Below, piece by piece: positions 21,609-33,486 of a stretch of DNA of 62,000 nucleotides. The position numbers and the translations under genes were made by a program. The stretch comes from Zygnema cylindricum. Taxonomy: Eukaryota; Streptophyta; Zygnematophyceae; Zygnematales; Zygnemataceae. Under the pieces are notes generated by a model. It did not search any database. It saw nothing but the letters and a program-made list of their open reading frames with translations, and was not told the DNA's origin. Position 1 is the first letter of the stretch. The number at the start of each line of letters is the position of its first letter. The stretch spans positions 1 to 62,000 of the forward strand of contig JBBHKE010003504.1 in NCBI GenBank assembly GCA_037447655.1, given 5' to 3'.

Positions 21609-22195
21609 TCGTTACATGTGGCCATGTGAAGAAAATCTCACAATTGCTCACAAACGTACGGACAGATTTTGCGGAAGTCGAGGAGGCCATCTCCTTGGCT
21701 GTACATACATTGTTAGGTTTAGGTTAAGACTGCTAGTCCTCGCAGCATGACATGTTTAATGGTAGATTGATTTGTTAAATCCGGGGTTTACACCTTTTCT
21801 AAGGGGTAGACTCATTTGTTTTCGAGTTGAAGTATAAGCATTGGTACGTACACGTGTATTGAACTTTTTGGAAAGTTCTGTTTTTATTTTCATTTTTTTT
21901 TTGCAATCTTAGCCAACAATCCATTTTTTTCGGGTATGACTAATACTTGTACTTATTTTTTATTATTATAATTATTACTTTTTTAACCTTACAGTATTTG
22001 GTACAGATTCTAGATTTTAATAAAAAAAGACTACTTCATACATTTGATAAATACACTTTGGATAACATTTATATTTTTCCTTTCTTCTTACAATTATCGT
22101 AGGAATACCAATTAAGTGATAGAAGATGGAACTGGGAGATGTCTGACCGATTGAAGGCGGATGCCTTCCACTCAATTGGAAGATGATAGACAAAA
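21609..22195. other. No gene seen
   Basis: Flanking DNA of CopA. It is AT-rich with poly-T runs near 21885-21990. No coding or RNA-gene signal is apparent. Confidence 0.4.
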
Positions 22196-23215
22196 CTCTG
22201 CGATGGTCGATTTTACTCAATTTTATGATGATATATATAACTCTATGATGGTTGATACGTGTTTATGATGATTGGTATAACTCTATGATTATAGACATAA
22301 CTCTACGATAATACATATCTACAATAGATACGATATATACGATATCTATAACTATACGATGATATAAGTCCACGATGAAAGATGTAACTTTATGACAATA
22401 GATATTACTCAAACTCCATAACTCATTTATGATGAAAGATATAATTCACGTGTATGATGATAGACATAACTCTATGGTGATTTATATAATGCTGAGACGA
22501 TAGGTATAGCTCAGCTCTATGATGATATATATAAGTCAGATCTATGATGTGAGATACAACTTTATGATGTTAGAGATATCTCAACTCCATGGTGGTAGAT
22601 ATGATAATAGATATAAATAAACTCTATCATGATAGCATGTCTCGATAATGGTAGATGAACATCTATGATGATAGATATACAATAATATTACGAAGATAAA
22701 TATAACTTGACGATGTCAAATAGCCCTCAATCTATGATGGTAGATATCTCTTTGTATTGATAGATCGACAATGTTAGATATCACTCTATGATAAAAAGGT
22801 ACCTCCTGATAGTAGATAAAATAAGATGGTAATAGATTTAACTCTATTATTATAGGTATAGTTTTGTGATGATAGACATAACTCTAAAATTTTATGTTTG
22901 ATAGATATAACTCAACCTTGTGATAATATATTTAAACTTATAATTATGATGATAGAAATGACAATATGGTGGTAGATCTAACTTTTATGATAGCAGATGT
23001 ACTTATGAGGACAGGTATGAGCGTAAGATTATGGAAAATACTCACGTTGAAAGATATTACACCCTGATGGTAAATATAACCGTATGATAATAGATATAAC
23101 CATATGATGATAGCCATAACTTATTATGATAGATCTAACTCAACGATGATAAATGCAACTTCCCAATGATTGATATGAATTTATAATGATAAATCTAACT
23201 CTTTGATGAACTCTT
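22196..23215. repeat. Degenerate tandem repeat, ~20-bp unit
   Basis: About 1 kb built from imperfect repetitions of a unit close to CTATGATGATAGATATAACT. Examples are TATGATGATATATATAACTC near 22224, GATAGACATAACTCTATGGT near 22459 and ATGATAATAGATATAACCAT near 23083. Copies vary in both sequence and spacing, so it is an old minisatellite or satellite. There is no coding frame. Confidence 0.8.
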
Positions 23216-24105
23216 GAATTCTCCACTGTGTGCATAAACTTCTTGCTTGTTAAATGTGTGTAAGCATATTCATTTTCCAAGCAACAGAAAATGTTTATCA
23301 TGCTAATTCACTTTCATTGGATGTGGGCCCATAAACTCACATTTCCACTAGTACAACTAGGTTATAAAACAAAGAAAAAACAAAAAGAATGACGAAAAGA
23401 GAATCTCACATTGTTCCGATTGAAATTGATCACATTACATCACTAAAAAACACTCCGGACAATCTTTTTGCCCCTTACAAACTAACAAAATTACGCCACC
23501 CTCTAAAACACTAAACATCAATTCCACTAGAAACAACATAATTGACTTGACGAAAAATATAAAATACCAAACCCTTGTTATCATACTAGCGTACGCACAC
23601 TCAAAAACCACGTTGGTTGTTGATTTTATCTGTTGTCTTTGATATAAGTTCACGTATATATTTAAACCCATGCTTTAAAATCGTCGATTCTTCCTCATAA
23701 AGTCGAGTTTAAAAATACCACACCCTTTGTCTATATTTACAAACTTCCCTCCTTCCAAAATGCCACTTAAAAAAACAAAAGCCTGAACGGGAAATTTACG
23801 CCAGCCTTACGCATATAATTCCACTTCACACAAAGTTAACTCAGTGATTATCCGCGTTCGAACCCACACCCAACGAGCTGCCATTCCCTGGCAATTCTTT
23901 CGAAATGGATGTGCGTTTCCATTGTTCCCATTGCGGTACACATTTTATGGATCACACTTAGCTGAGCTGAAATACTGGCTAACAGTGATTAGCCAAACTT
24001 CAACATTGTCAAATTTTTCATAAACAACTTTCAAATTATTATCAGATCGGCTACATAGTAGCACATACTGGATGCAAAACACCGACTTCAAATCAATCAC
24101 CACAT
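23216..24105. other. No convincing gene
   Basis: AT-rich DNA with runs of A near 23370. A B-box-like GGTTCGAACGC occurs on the minus strand (plus-strand 23851-23861), with one mismatch to the tRNA B box, but I see no A box or terminator arrangement. Short reverse-strand frames (23435-23671, 23945-24184) lack recognisable features. Confidence 0.4.
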
Positions 24106-24720
24106 ATGGTGTGCAATACTCAACTTGAGTCGTCGTACATTGCGAGGTTGAAAAAGTTCCATTTGGAGGAATTTGGCAGTCCACGATACTCCCTGGTTTG
24201 CGATTTGTACAATCTGACTAGTAAGTGCTTTGGAACACAAATTTTCCCAAGGCCCTATTTTGCAAAGGACAAGGTGCCGGCCGACAAGGAGGCGGAGGAG
24301 GAGGAGATGGTGTTCGAGGGGGTGGACAAGGTGAAGGAGGTGGCGAGCGACGGGATGGATGAGGTGAACGAGGTGGGGGGGGGAAAAGGTGGAGGAGTTG
24401 GAGGTCGGGGGGGCGGACGAGGTGTTGTAAGATCAATAAAAGGGCAGGCATGAGGTGGTGGGGGTGAAATCATGGAAGTGGTCCGCATCAAGGATCCGAG
24501 GTAAAAGGAATCGTGAATAAGGTTTTGGAGAGGGAGGTCATCCGAAGAATCAAAAAGGAATGGTGGTGGGGGGGAAGGTGGAAAAGGTGGGGGAGGGGAA
24601 GGTGGAGGAGGTGGTGGGGGTGATGGAGGAGGTGGTGGGCTGGGAGGTGGTAGGCGAGGAGGTGGAGGTGGTGAATATACAAATGGACCAACTACATGTG
24701 TATATGAGTTAGGTCAGAAC
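24106..24720. other. Purine/G-rich low-complexity segment with a short plus-strand frame
   Basis: A 115-codon plus-strand frame (24106-24453) begins with sequence of normal complexity (SPRYSLVCDLYNLTSKCFG) and ends in glutamate- and glycine-rich repeats. From about 24280 to 24680 the DNA is mostly GGA, GGT and GGG. This could be an exon fragment of a host gene or simple sequence with a chance frame; I cannot name a family. Overlapping proline/histidine-rich reverse frames are compositional artefacts. Confidence 0.25.
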
Positions 24721-24983
24721 CTCATCAACTTACAAGTAGTAAGGATTCACAAATTTATTTTGCCAAACCTTTACCTGCTAAGGACATTCACGGTTTTATA
24801 ATTTTTTATTTGCTTAACCATCACGGAGCGATATTTCATGTACATGGCCAGTCAAAAACTAAATAATGTTTCATACAAATATGAGTACATTGACAGCTTG
24901 TAAAATTCACCAGTTAGTAAGAGTTGATATTGAATATTGTTTGCATAAATTTCAATCTCATTTCCTCAAAACAAAACAAATAA

Positions 24984-25541
24984 ACCTAGAATTTGGTACT
25001 GAGAACTTTTTTAGCAACGAGTCATTCTCGTAGCTAAAGTAGCGACAACCAGTGACGATAGTTCGCCGCTGGATATTTGAAGTACCAGCGACGAAGTAGT
25101 TTCGTCGCTGGATATTTTGAAGTGACGTAGAAATTAATTGTTCATTTCCTTTCACGTATGTTTGAATAGTACTATAGAAGTGACGTGGAAATTGCTAGGT
25201 AGTTTCGGTTCACGTAAGTTCAAGTCGTACCGTGTGATTTAAGTTTGTTCGCGGTTGACTTTCCTAGTCGTACCGTGTTGTTCAAGTCGGTTCAACTTGT
25301 CAGTCGTTCATTTCACCACGTTGACTCTTACACGTTTCTAGTCGTGTACCTATATATATTAGTTGAGACTTCGTGGTAGTATTATCTTTTTGGAGGCGTA
25401 GCTTATTAAAGAGGCGTAGAAAGGTCGAAAGTAAAATGAAGGAAAAAAATGAGTTGTATTTGCATTGTGCTTAATATATTGAATGTGTTTTGGAGAAACA
25501 CCATTGTTCTGTGTATATTTTATTTGGTTTGTAATCTTTCA
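24984..25541 (+). repeat. CopC 5' LTR with U3 hairpins
   Basis: 558 bp; its 5' edge (ACCTAGAATTTGG) is inferred from alignment with TGTTAGGATTTGG of the 3' LTR. It ends GTAATCTTTCA. U3 has three successive hairpins: 25011-25037, a degenerate one at 25049-25072, and the perfect CCAGCGACGAA-GTAGT-TTCGTCGCTGG at 25085-25111. A TATATATATT stretch near 25352 may be the TATA region. Confidence 0.85.
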
Positions 25542-25543
25542 AT

Positions 25544-25555
25544 TGGTATCAAAGC
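25544..25555 (+). other. CopC primer-binding site
   Basis: TGGTATCAAAGC, two bases after the 5' LTR, matches the common copia site TGGTATCAGAGC with one change. Confidence 0.88.
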
Positions 25556-25587
25556 GGGTTACTGGCAACACTTGCCGGTATGGCGGT

Positions 25588-26911
25588 ATGGCGGAGAAAA
25601 GGAAATCCTCGGCGGAACCTACTGGAGGAGCTAGTGGGGGAGTTAGTGGAGGAGTTACAAAGACACAATATGATGAGTATGACAAATGGGGGGAGAAAAA
25701 TGTGAAGATGGACGAGGGAACATATGAACGCTTTCAAGAGTTTCTCAAAACACAAAAAGATGATGGAGATGGAGGAGTAAGTGGAGACTCACACAACTCT
25801 AAGAAAATAAAGAAAAAAAAGGGGAAATCTAAACTTTATGAGGAAGAGGAGGAGAGCAAAGATGATGATTTTAAAGTGTTTAATAAAACCATCGTCTTCA
25901 CGGGTTCAAACTATGCAATTTGGAAGAGATACATTCGAGGAGCATTCACACCAAAAAAACTTAGGGACATCGTTATCGGGGAAGAGACACGACCAGATCC
26001 TTCCGTGGATTTAGTCGGAGCACATAAGTGGGACAAGAAAGATATGGCAGCCTCCATCGCACTTATACAAAATTGTGCTAGTTCTATGCATGAACATCTT
26101 CTTACTGATGATAGGACTTTTGATTGTTGGACCGCTTTGCAAAATGCGTTTGAAAAAGGGTTTGAGGCAAATGAAAATTATCTCTTTGAATAATATATTG
26201 GGTTTAGAAAGAAGGAGAATGAGTCCATTGATGATGGAGGCAAAAGGTTTAATGTCATCATAGAACAACTTAACTCACTCAATACCTTCCCTACAGAAAA
26301 AGAGAGGTTGTTTGTCTTTATGAGGAGTCTTCCAAGCAAGTTTGCGGTAGCAAAGGAGGTTATCAAGGGGCGAGAGAAACCGACTCTTCAATCACTTGAA
26401 GAGTACAGAGAAAGAGAAACCAACACCGAAAGAGGAAAACAAGGGGTCATCTTATCAGAGTTATCAAGAGGAGGATGACGGAGGAGCTTACAGCTTTAAG
26501 GGATCTAGGGGGAGAGGAGGTGGACATCGTGGACGAGGAGGCAAGTCACAGGGCCCAGAGAGAGGCTCATATCAACGTGATACCTCTCAGATGACTTGTT
26601 ACAATTGTAACGAGATTGGGCATGGCTCTTTTGAATGCCCAAACAAAAGTAAACACTGTAACGTTTGTCCTAAGTGGGGACACACTGGTCGCGGTAGTTA
26701 TCAAAACAAGGGGAACAATCGCGAAGGGGGACAATTTAGAGGCGACGGAAGTGGGGGAATTGGTTCATCAGGTAGAGGGGATTTTGTTGGGGATGGGCCA
26801 GTGGGACAGAATCAAAAATTCTTCGTTTCACTCATGGAGGAATCACAGGAAAAAGAGGATATCCTATTTCACACACGAGGCAAAGAGAGTAAAGAAAAAT
26901 TTAACAATTAG
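25588..26911 (+). pseudogene. CopC Gag with zinc knuckles and RGG tail
   Basis: The start is taken at the ATG at 25588 (MAEKRKSS), because the frame upstream of it is LTR and primer site. The core domain has VFTGSNYAIWKRYIRGAF and a stop after ENYLFE at 26191. It continues in another frame with FNVIIEQLNSLN and RSLPSKFAVAKEV. The frame 26396-26911 has RGRGGGHRGRGG, a complete knuckle CYNCNEIGHGSFEC (26596-26638) and a second knuckle CNVCPKWGHTGRGS whose last cysteine is serine (26657-26698). The layout is the same as CopA Gag. Confidence 0.85.
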
Positions 26912-28390
26912 ATCATAGACTTAGGTGCTACCCATCACATGTGTTCAGACCCAGGACTATTAAGTGATATTAGAAAACTTACTATACCAAAATCCATCAT
27001 AGTGGCTAACTGTTCGATCATGGTTATTGATACAATGGGAATAGTACGATTGGATCTAATGACATAATATAGGGAAGGGAAAACTAGAGTCAATAGAGTA
27101 CGTTTTAATAATGTGCTTTATAATCCGAGGGGGTGCATCAATCTCTTAAGTGTCCCACAACTTCAGAAGAAAGGTGGAAGAGCAACATGCATGGAAGGGG
27201 GTAGAATAATTTTGAGTAGTAAAACATGACCATTTGTAGAAGGGGTTGTAATTGAAAATATGCAAAGTAGGCTGATTTGGAGAAAACCAGAAAATAGGAC
27301 GGCGGACGAAGAAGGGCACCTTCATTTGGCAGAGGTCAACAAGGAGGATCTCACGCTGTGGCATCATCGTATGTGTCACACTTCAAAGAGTTATATCAAA
27401 GAGATGATTCGTCATGGTGCGGTTCGGAGACTAGACATGACGATAGGAGAAAAGGTTATCGGATGTGTAGGGTGCACAAAAGGGAAGCATAAAAGGAAGC
27501 CTCATCCGGTGAAAGACCTTCAGTTCAAGGCGAATGCCCCTTTAGACCTAGTTCACGTAGATCTTTGTGGTGACATACATCTAGAAACCATTGGAAAAAA
27601 TAAATACATTATGGTGATAGTTGATGATTTCAGCAAAAAGACATGGGTGTACCTTTAAAAGGCAAAGTCAAAAGCATTAGAGGTATTTAAAGATTTTGTG
27701 GTTATGGCTGAGAGGGAAAGTGGGAGGCAGGTAAAAGCAGTACGATCAGACCGTGGAGGCGAATTTCTTACCTTTGCCGAATATTGTAAGGAGACGGGGA
27801 TTCAGCAGCAGTTCACGGCTCTTTATTCCCCACAATCAAATGGAATAACAAAGAGGAAAAAGCGGGCATTGCAAGAGATGGTGAGGAAGATGCTCCATAC
27901 GACAAAACTCACTCATCGTCTTTGGGGAGAGGCAATCAGGGCGGCTAATCATGTTACCAACCGGAAATTCAACTCGGCTTTAGGTAACAGAACACCGGAG
28001 GAACTTTAGAGTGGACAATTGCCTACGTTAAAATATTTAAGGATTTGGGGATATGAGGCTATGGGATATGTAGACGAAAAAAACCAGGGGGGGAAATTTG
28101 CAGCACCGTCATGGGAAGGATACTTTGTGGGTATAGTGAAAACTCGATGCAGTATCGGATTTATAACCCCGTTACTAGGAGGGTTCGAGAGTCTAGAAAT
28201 GTGGAAATCAATGAAAATTTAGAATGGATGGTGAAAGGAGCTAATGAGTCTAAACGGGCCCAAGATTACAAGGAGGATAGTCATTATGAAAAATTCACAT
28301 GAGAGGAGGAGGAAAAGAAGATGTCTTGATAGAGGTGGGGACAAAGAAAAAAATGCGATTTGTAGAGAAAACTTTGGACATTTATTTAAG
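26912..28390 (+). pseudogene. CopC protease and integrase
   Basis: The protease region reads IIDLGATHHMC, so the catalytic DSG is DLG. The integrase zinc region WHHRMCH...CVGC (27359-27475) and core follow: HVDLCGD, then VRSDRGGEF, then SNGITKRKKR, where the third catalytic residue (E of NGVAERKNR) has become K. Stops break the core near 27656 and 28007. The C-terminal part GYFVGI..SENSMQYRIYNPVTRRV is spread over two frames at 28111-28302. Confidence 0.85.
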
Positions 28391-28401
28391 AGTTTAATTT
28401 T

Positions 28402-29746
28402 GTGAAAGCTAATGGGTATTTTGAAGAAATAGACTTACCAGTTGGTAAGAAGGCGATTGACTCGAACTGGGTTTTTATGACAAAGACAGGAGCCTCGGGA
28501 GAAATTCTTAAGTATAAGGCACGGTTGGTATGTAAAGGATTTCAACAGAAAGAGGGTATTGACTATTCAGAGACCTTTGCCCCTGTAGTTAAATTCGATC
28601 CTTTGCGAGCAATTATTGCAATGGCGGAGGCGGAAGGAATGCATATCCAACAGATGAATGTAGAAACAGCTTTTTTAAATGGTGAATTACAGGAGGAGGT
28701 GTACATGAAAATTCTAGGAGTTCTTGGAAAGAATGGTAAAGTATGGTATGAAGCAAGCGCCAAGAACGTGGAACCATAAGCTTCACACGGTTTTACTAAT
28801 CTTGGGATTTAAGAGGCTCACTGCAGATTGTGGAGTGTATATTCCGGGAGAAGGTTCGGATATGATAATTTTCAGTGTATACGTAGATGATTTCATTTCC
28901 ATCTCTCACAATTTGGTTTTACTTGGAGAATTAAAGATTGAATTTCAGAAGCATTTTAGAATCACAGACTAAGGAGATGCACAATACATTGTGGGAATTC
29001 AGATTCAGAGGAGGAGGAACGGAGATATTAAGTTGAGCCAAGAACAATATGCAAAAGAGGTTCTGGAAAGATTTGGGTTTTTAGATAGTAAGCCACTTGG
29101 AACTCCCTTTGATCCTCGTGATAAACTTTCTAATTTTGTTAAAAGTCTCGAGGTTGATGTTCCGTATAAGGAGGCGGTTGGTAGCTTGATGTATTTAACT
29201 GTTGGTATTAGACTTGACAATAGTGCCGCAGTGAGTGTTGTTAGTCGATATTGTGGCAATCCGAAAAAGGTACATTGGGAGGTGGCGAAGAGAATATTTA
29301 GGTATTTGGCGGGAACACTTAGTCTTGGAATAGTTTATAAAAAAGATGAGAGCTTGAGTTGTTATGGATATTGTGACGCCGACTATGGAGGGGACCATGA
29401 TACAGGAAGGTCTACTTCAGGATATGTGTTTTTACTTGCAGGAGGTGCCATCTCGTGGAATTCCCGTTTGCAACCTACTGTGGCACTTTCATGTACGGAG
29501 GCGGAGTATATGGCCGCATGTCATGCTGCGAAAGATGCTGTGTGGATCAAAGAATTTCTATCAGAGGTTGGAGTTGAAAATGAATGCATGCAAATATTAA
29601 GTGATAACATGTCCTCCATTGCACTTAGTAAAAATCCAATTTTACATAAGCGCACTAAACACATTAAAATCTAGTGGCAAGTTGAATTTGCGTTTGTACC
29701 CACAGAAGAACAAGCTGTTGATATGTTAACCAAAGCAGCATTAAAA
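28402..29746 (+). pseudogene. CopC reverse transcriptase and RNase H
   Basis: RT frame 28402-28779: AIDSNWVFMTKTGASGEI, LVCKGFQQKEGIDY, NVETAFLNGELQEEVYM. A deletion of roughly 20-25 bp near 28745 removes the KSLYG part and shifts frame into YGMKQAPRTWNHK. The catalytic YVDD is intact in the frame 28724-28972. After a stop at 28970 the 227-codon frame 28991-29674 carries GDIKLSQEQYAKEVLERFG, CDADYGGDHDTGRSTSGY, ALSCTEAEYMAACHAAKDAV and the RTKHIKI end. The final VDMLTKAALK lies before a stop near 29747. Confidence 0.88.
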
Positions 29747-29808
29747 TAAGTTTATGAGATGGGAAAAAAATTAGTTGGCATGGAGTAAGAGGGGGCTTTG
29801 AGTATCTC

Positions 29809-29822
29809 AGGAAGAGGGGGAA
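29809..29822 (+). other. CopC polypurine tract
   Basis: AGGAAGAGGGGGAA directly before TGTTAGG of the 3' LTR; the expected plus-strand primer site for cDNA synthesis. Confidence 0.8.
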
Positions 29823-30387
29823 TGTTAGGATTTGGTACTGAGAACTCTTTTAGCGACGAGTCATTCTCGTAGCTAAAGTAGCGACGACCAGCGACGAAGT
29901 AGTTTCGTCGCTGGAAATTTGAAGTACCAGCGACGAAGTAGTTTCGTCGCTGGATATTTTGAAGTGACGTAGAAATTAAATGTTCATTTCCTTTCACGTA
30001 TATTTGAATAGTACTATAGAAGTGACGTGGAAATTGCTTGGTAGTTTTGGTTCACGTAAGTTCAAGTCATACCGTGTGATTCAAGTTGGTTCACGGTTGA
30101 CTTTCCTAGTCGTACCGTGTTGTTCAAGTCGGTTCAACTTGTCGGTCGTTCATTTCTCCACGTTGACTCTTACGCGTTTCTAGTCGTGTACCTATATATA
30201 TTAGTTGAGACTTCGTGGTAGTATTATATTTTTGGAGGTGTAGCTTATTAAAGAGGCGTAGGAAGGTCGGAAGAAAAAGGAAGGAAGGAAGAAAAGGAGT
30301 TGTATTTGCATTGTGCTTAATATATTGAAAGTGTTTTGGAGGAACACCATTGTTGTGTGTGTATTTTATTTGGTTTGTAATCTTTCA
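29823..30387 (+). repeat. CopC 3' LTR with duplicated perfect hairpin
   Basis: 565 bp starting TGTTAGGATTTGG and ending GTAATCTTTCA. Here two perfect copies of the 27-base hairpin CCAGCGACGAA-GTAGT-TTCGTCGCTGG are present (29888-29914 and 29927-29953), after the related hairpin at 29850-29876. Confidence 0.92.
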
Positions 30388-31182
30388 CCGAACCAAAGCG
30401 TTCTCTCTTCTAAAGGTTTTTCAGGATTTTTTCGAGTTTTTTTTCTTTTTTTTCCCCCGAAACCATCTCCAACGCAACCACTCCCCTCCCTCTCCTCCAC
30501 TCTGACAAACCAAAGCAAAATATTATAAGAAAAAACAAAATGCAATCCTCCTTCTTAGTATGACTTGTTTAACGATTAATCAATTGTGTATTTCATTCAT
30601 TTGTTTTTCTTTCTTTAACTTACAGGATTCTTAGTTCCGTGAAGTTTCCAACCGCCGGCGCAATACTCTCCGTTAGATCTAAGAATGCCAGGTATCTACA
30701 CCACCCTCCCATAGGTTTCCGAATGAGATCCCTTCCTTCTCTCCCTCCCCCTCTCTCCCCTCCCTTCTGTCTCACATATTTAAAGAAACATTTCCAACCA
30801 GCCCTTATTTGTTATTGGACGAATTCCTTCGTTCTCCCTTCGCCCCCCTCACCTACACACCCAAGAGATCTTTGGACTCCCATCTCATTGGTTTTTAACA
30901 AGTTACCCTATTCTCTCCACCTCCCTCCCTTGTCCCCTTTTATATACCTTATACCAAAGAAGTACTTACAACCGAGAAAACTAACCTCCTCATACCATTT
31001 TTTTTTACACATATAGTTTGTTTCCCTCGTCCCACTCCCCACTCCCCCCTCCCCTTTCCCCTTCCCTATTCCCCCCCCGCTGCTCTATTTAGCCTTCCAA
31101 GCGCCCAAGCTTCGAACAAAAATTGCACGTAACCTATAAGCTAGAATTTAGTGCGGAATTTAGTGCGGAATTCAATGCGGAA
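30388..31182. other. Pyrimidine-rich spacer, no gene
   Basis: CT-rich DNA with several (CCCTCT)n and C-run stretches (30735-30780, 31021-31080). The 125-codon frame at 30639-31016 is leucine/proline/serine-rich because of this composition. A triplicated short motif around GTGCGGAATT lies at 31150-31182, just outside CopD. Confidence 0.45.
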
Positions 31183-31657
31183 TAATAAATTAGCGGCCAT
31201 AACACAAGAAATGATTTAAAGGTACAGAACAAAAAGACAAAAGTACAAGAAAAAGAAAAAAGGACAGTAAGGACAAAAAGACTGTCGTGAACTTAAGTTC
31301 AAAAATAATAAAAGAAATTGAATATAGACATTGTGAGACGCTTGAGTTTTATAGATGAACTCAAGCGTGTATGCCGCACTATACTAAGTGGAGGTGAAAC
31401 TGAGAAAGGTACAACTAATTTAGGTACATCTAATAAGTGGAACTATGACTAATCAAGGTACATCTAGAAGTGGAGTTACACCTAAGGTAGAAAGATTCTA
31501 AATGTTTTAGTGGGAATCTTTCTACGCAACATCATTATGTACAAACAAGTACAGGAACACTAAATAAAGTGGTACACTTAAGACTTAGTGTTCTAAGACT
31601 TAGAAGTATCGTACGAAAAAGTGATTCAATAGTATAGTGGAATTACGAATTCCAATA
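31183..31657 (-). repeat. CopD 3' LTR
   Basis: 475 bp. On the minus strand it begins TATTGGAATTCG after a G-rich polypurine tract (TTGAGGGGGGG) and ends GCTAATTTATTA, so both termini are TA. An 11-bp perfect stem ACGCTTGAGTT / AACTCAAGCGT with a 9-base loop (31338-31368) is conserved in the 5' LTR. The left flank is CGGAA; the matching flank is lost on the other side. Confidence 0.88.
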
Positions 31658-33486
31658 CCCCCCCTCAATTGAAGCACGGGGAGTATGTTTTTAGCCAAGT
31701 AGACCAGAAGAAAGAACATGTTTGGTAAAAGAAGGACGAGGAAAGGTTTGGTAAGGAAGTCGGCAAGTTGATTAGAGGTACAGCAATGAGAGAAAAAGAT
31801 TGTATTATCCATAATTTTTTCTCGTGTAAAGTGGTACTGTATATCGATATGTTTTGTGCGAGTGTGGTGGATGGGATTTTTCATGAGAGCGAGAACCCCT
31901 TGAGAATCACAAAAGATGGGAGTGGGAGAAGTTTGACGAAAAGACAGGTCTGTGAAAAGGCGTCGAAGCCAAATGGCAGTTTTTGTTGCAGAGGTGCCCG
32001 CCATATATTCAGCTTCGGTAGATGAGAGAGCAACAGTTGGTTGTTTTCTAGAGGACCATGAGACAAGTCCACCACCAAGGGAGAAGCAAACACCAGAAAT
32101 AGAACGGCGTTCATCAGTTTGATTCCCCCAGTCCGCATCACAAAATCCAACAAGAGAGGAATCGGGAAGAGAGAGAGAAGGAGAGGTAGAAGAAGGAGGA
32201 GAAGAGGAAGGAGGAAGAGAGAAGGTGAGGCGAAGATGTTTGGTGCCTTGAAGGTATCTTAAGACACGTTTCGCCGCATCGAGATGAGTTTGAGTCGCAC
32301 AATGAGAAAATTGAGATAAGAGACACACAGCAATGCAAATGTTCGGACGCGATCCCAACATGGCATACATCAACTTTCCTACAATAGACCGGTAAAGGGA
32401 CCCTATTTCTCCTTGGGCATTCCCATCGGAGACTTCCTTTCTAAGTATGGTATTAGGATCAAGAGGTGTAGAGACAAGATTACAATCAGACACTCCAAAG
32501 GTCTCTAAAAGATCGACAATATAATGCTCTTGACTCATTTGTAATAAACGTTTAGACCTATTCCTTGTAATGCTAATGCCTAAACAATAATCAAGATCAT
32601 CAAAATCTGTCATCGGCCAATGAGACGCTAGCATAAGTTTGACTTTGTTAATTTCCGTCGTATTAGGACCAGCAAGTATTAAATCATCAACGTATATAAT
32701 TATGATGACTAAACTGTCACCTGTACCTTTAATGTAAATACCAGGATCTGCGCTAATTTCTTTGAATCCATCTTTTAATGAAGCAGAGACAAGCGTTTTG
32801 TGCCATACACGTGGTGCCTGCTTAAGACCGTAAATGGATTTTTTTCATCGACAGACCAAAGATTCTTGTCCAGCTACAACGTATCCCGGAGCCTGCTCCA
32901 TATAAATATCTTCTTCAAGAGTCCGTGTAAAAAGGCAGTTTTGACGTCGAGCTGCTGAAGTTCCCAGTCGTGAATTGCCGCAAAAGACAAAATTGTACAA
33001 ATAGATTCAAATTTCGCAACCGGCGGGAAAGTTTCATTGTAATTAATGCCTTCGATATGTGAATACCCTTTTGCAACAAGACGCACTTTGTAGCGTTCAA
33101 CAGATCCACTTGCAAATGTTTAAAATCCCACTGTGAACCAATGGCGCGTCTGTAGGTAGCAATTTGCAAAGCGTCCAAGTCTGATTCGTCATTAGGGATT
33201 GATATTCTTCATTAGCCGCCAACTGCCACTTATGCGCATCTGGACGCTTTAGAGCAAATTTTAATGTAAGTGGGGGATCTTTTACATCAGCAAGATTGGT
33301 GTGGGCAAGAATTTGGGTCACCTTCCAAGTGGGACGTACAAGTCGAGTATTCCGCCGTACGGATTGCTGAGTTGGCAAACCGGTCAGAAGGTTTGTCGTG
33401 GAGGATTGCGTAAGTGGGTTCATCAGATTTGGTGGAATAGAAGTTGATGTAGGCCGTACTTCGTCCTCCGGCATTAGTGACGACAA
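31658..33486 (-). pseudogene. CopD reverse transcriptase and RNase H
   Basis: Runs from the linker/RT start (33486) downward. EYQSLMTNQTWTLCKLLP and a frameshift are near 33100. LVAKGYSHIEGINYNETFPP and QQLDVKTAFLHG are at 32874-33086, followed by stop/frameshift damage near 32845. The catalytic YVDDLILAG is at about 32680-32700. The long frame 31600-32634 then holds DYCLGISITRNRSKRLLQMS, SRPNICIAVCLLSQFSH, SWSSRKQPTVALSSTEAEYM and RTKHIDIQYHFTREKI. All copia RT/RNase H landmarks are present but spread over three frames. Confidence 0.88.

Larger units (their letters stand above)
24984..30387 (+). mobile_element. CopC: Ty1/copia retrotransposon, CopA-related
   Basis: LTRs 24984-25541 and 29823-30387, TGGTATC-type primer site, and the full Gag-protease-integrase-RT-RNase H order. 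Protein similarity to CopA is obvious (WHHRMCH, DLVHVDLCGD, KVTDLGD-type blocks). No matching 5-bp target duplication is visible (AATAA versus CCGAA), and the first bases of the 5' LTR differ from the 3' one. It has stops, frameshifts and changed catalytic residues. Confidence 0.93.

Noticed and set aside
22196-23215. CRISPR-like array
   Set aside because: Units are degenerate, contiguous and without unique spacers of constant length, and the DNA is eukaryotic.
23851-23861. tRNA or SINE at 23.86 kb
   Set aside because: Only a one-mismatch B box is visible; no A box, terminator or target duplication accompanies it.
24218-24691. Proline-, serine- and histidine-rich reverse-strand frames
   Set aside because: They are translations of GGA/GGT simple sequence in the complementary strand, not genes.
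30639-31016. 125-codon frame in the pyrimidine-rich spacer
   Set aside because: Composition follows the CT-rich DNA; no domain or start context supports it.
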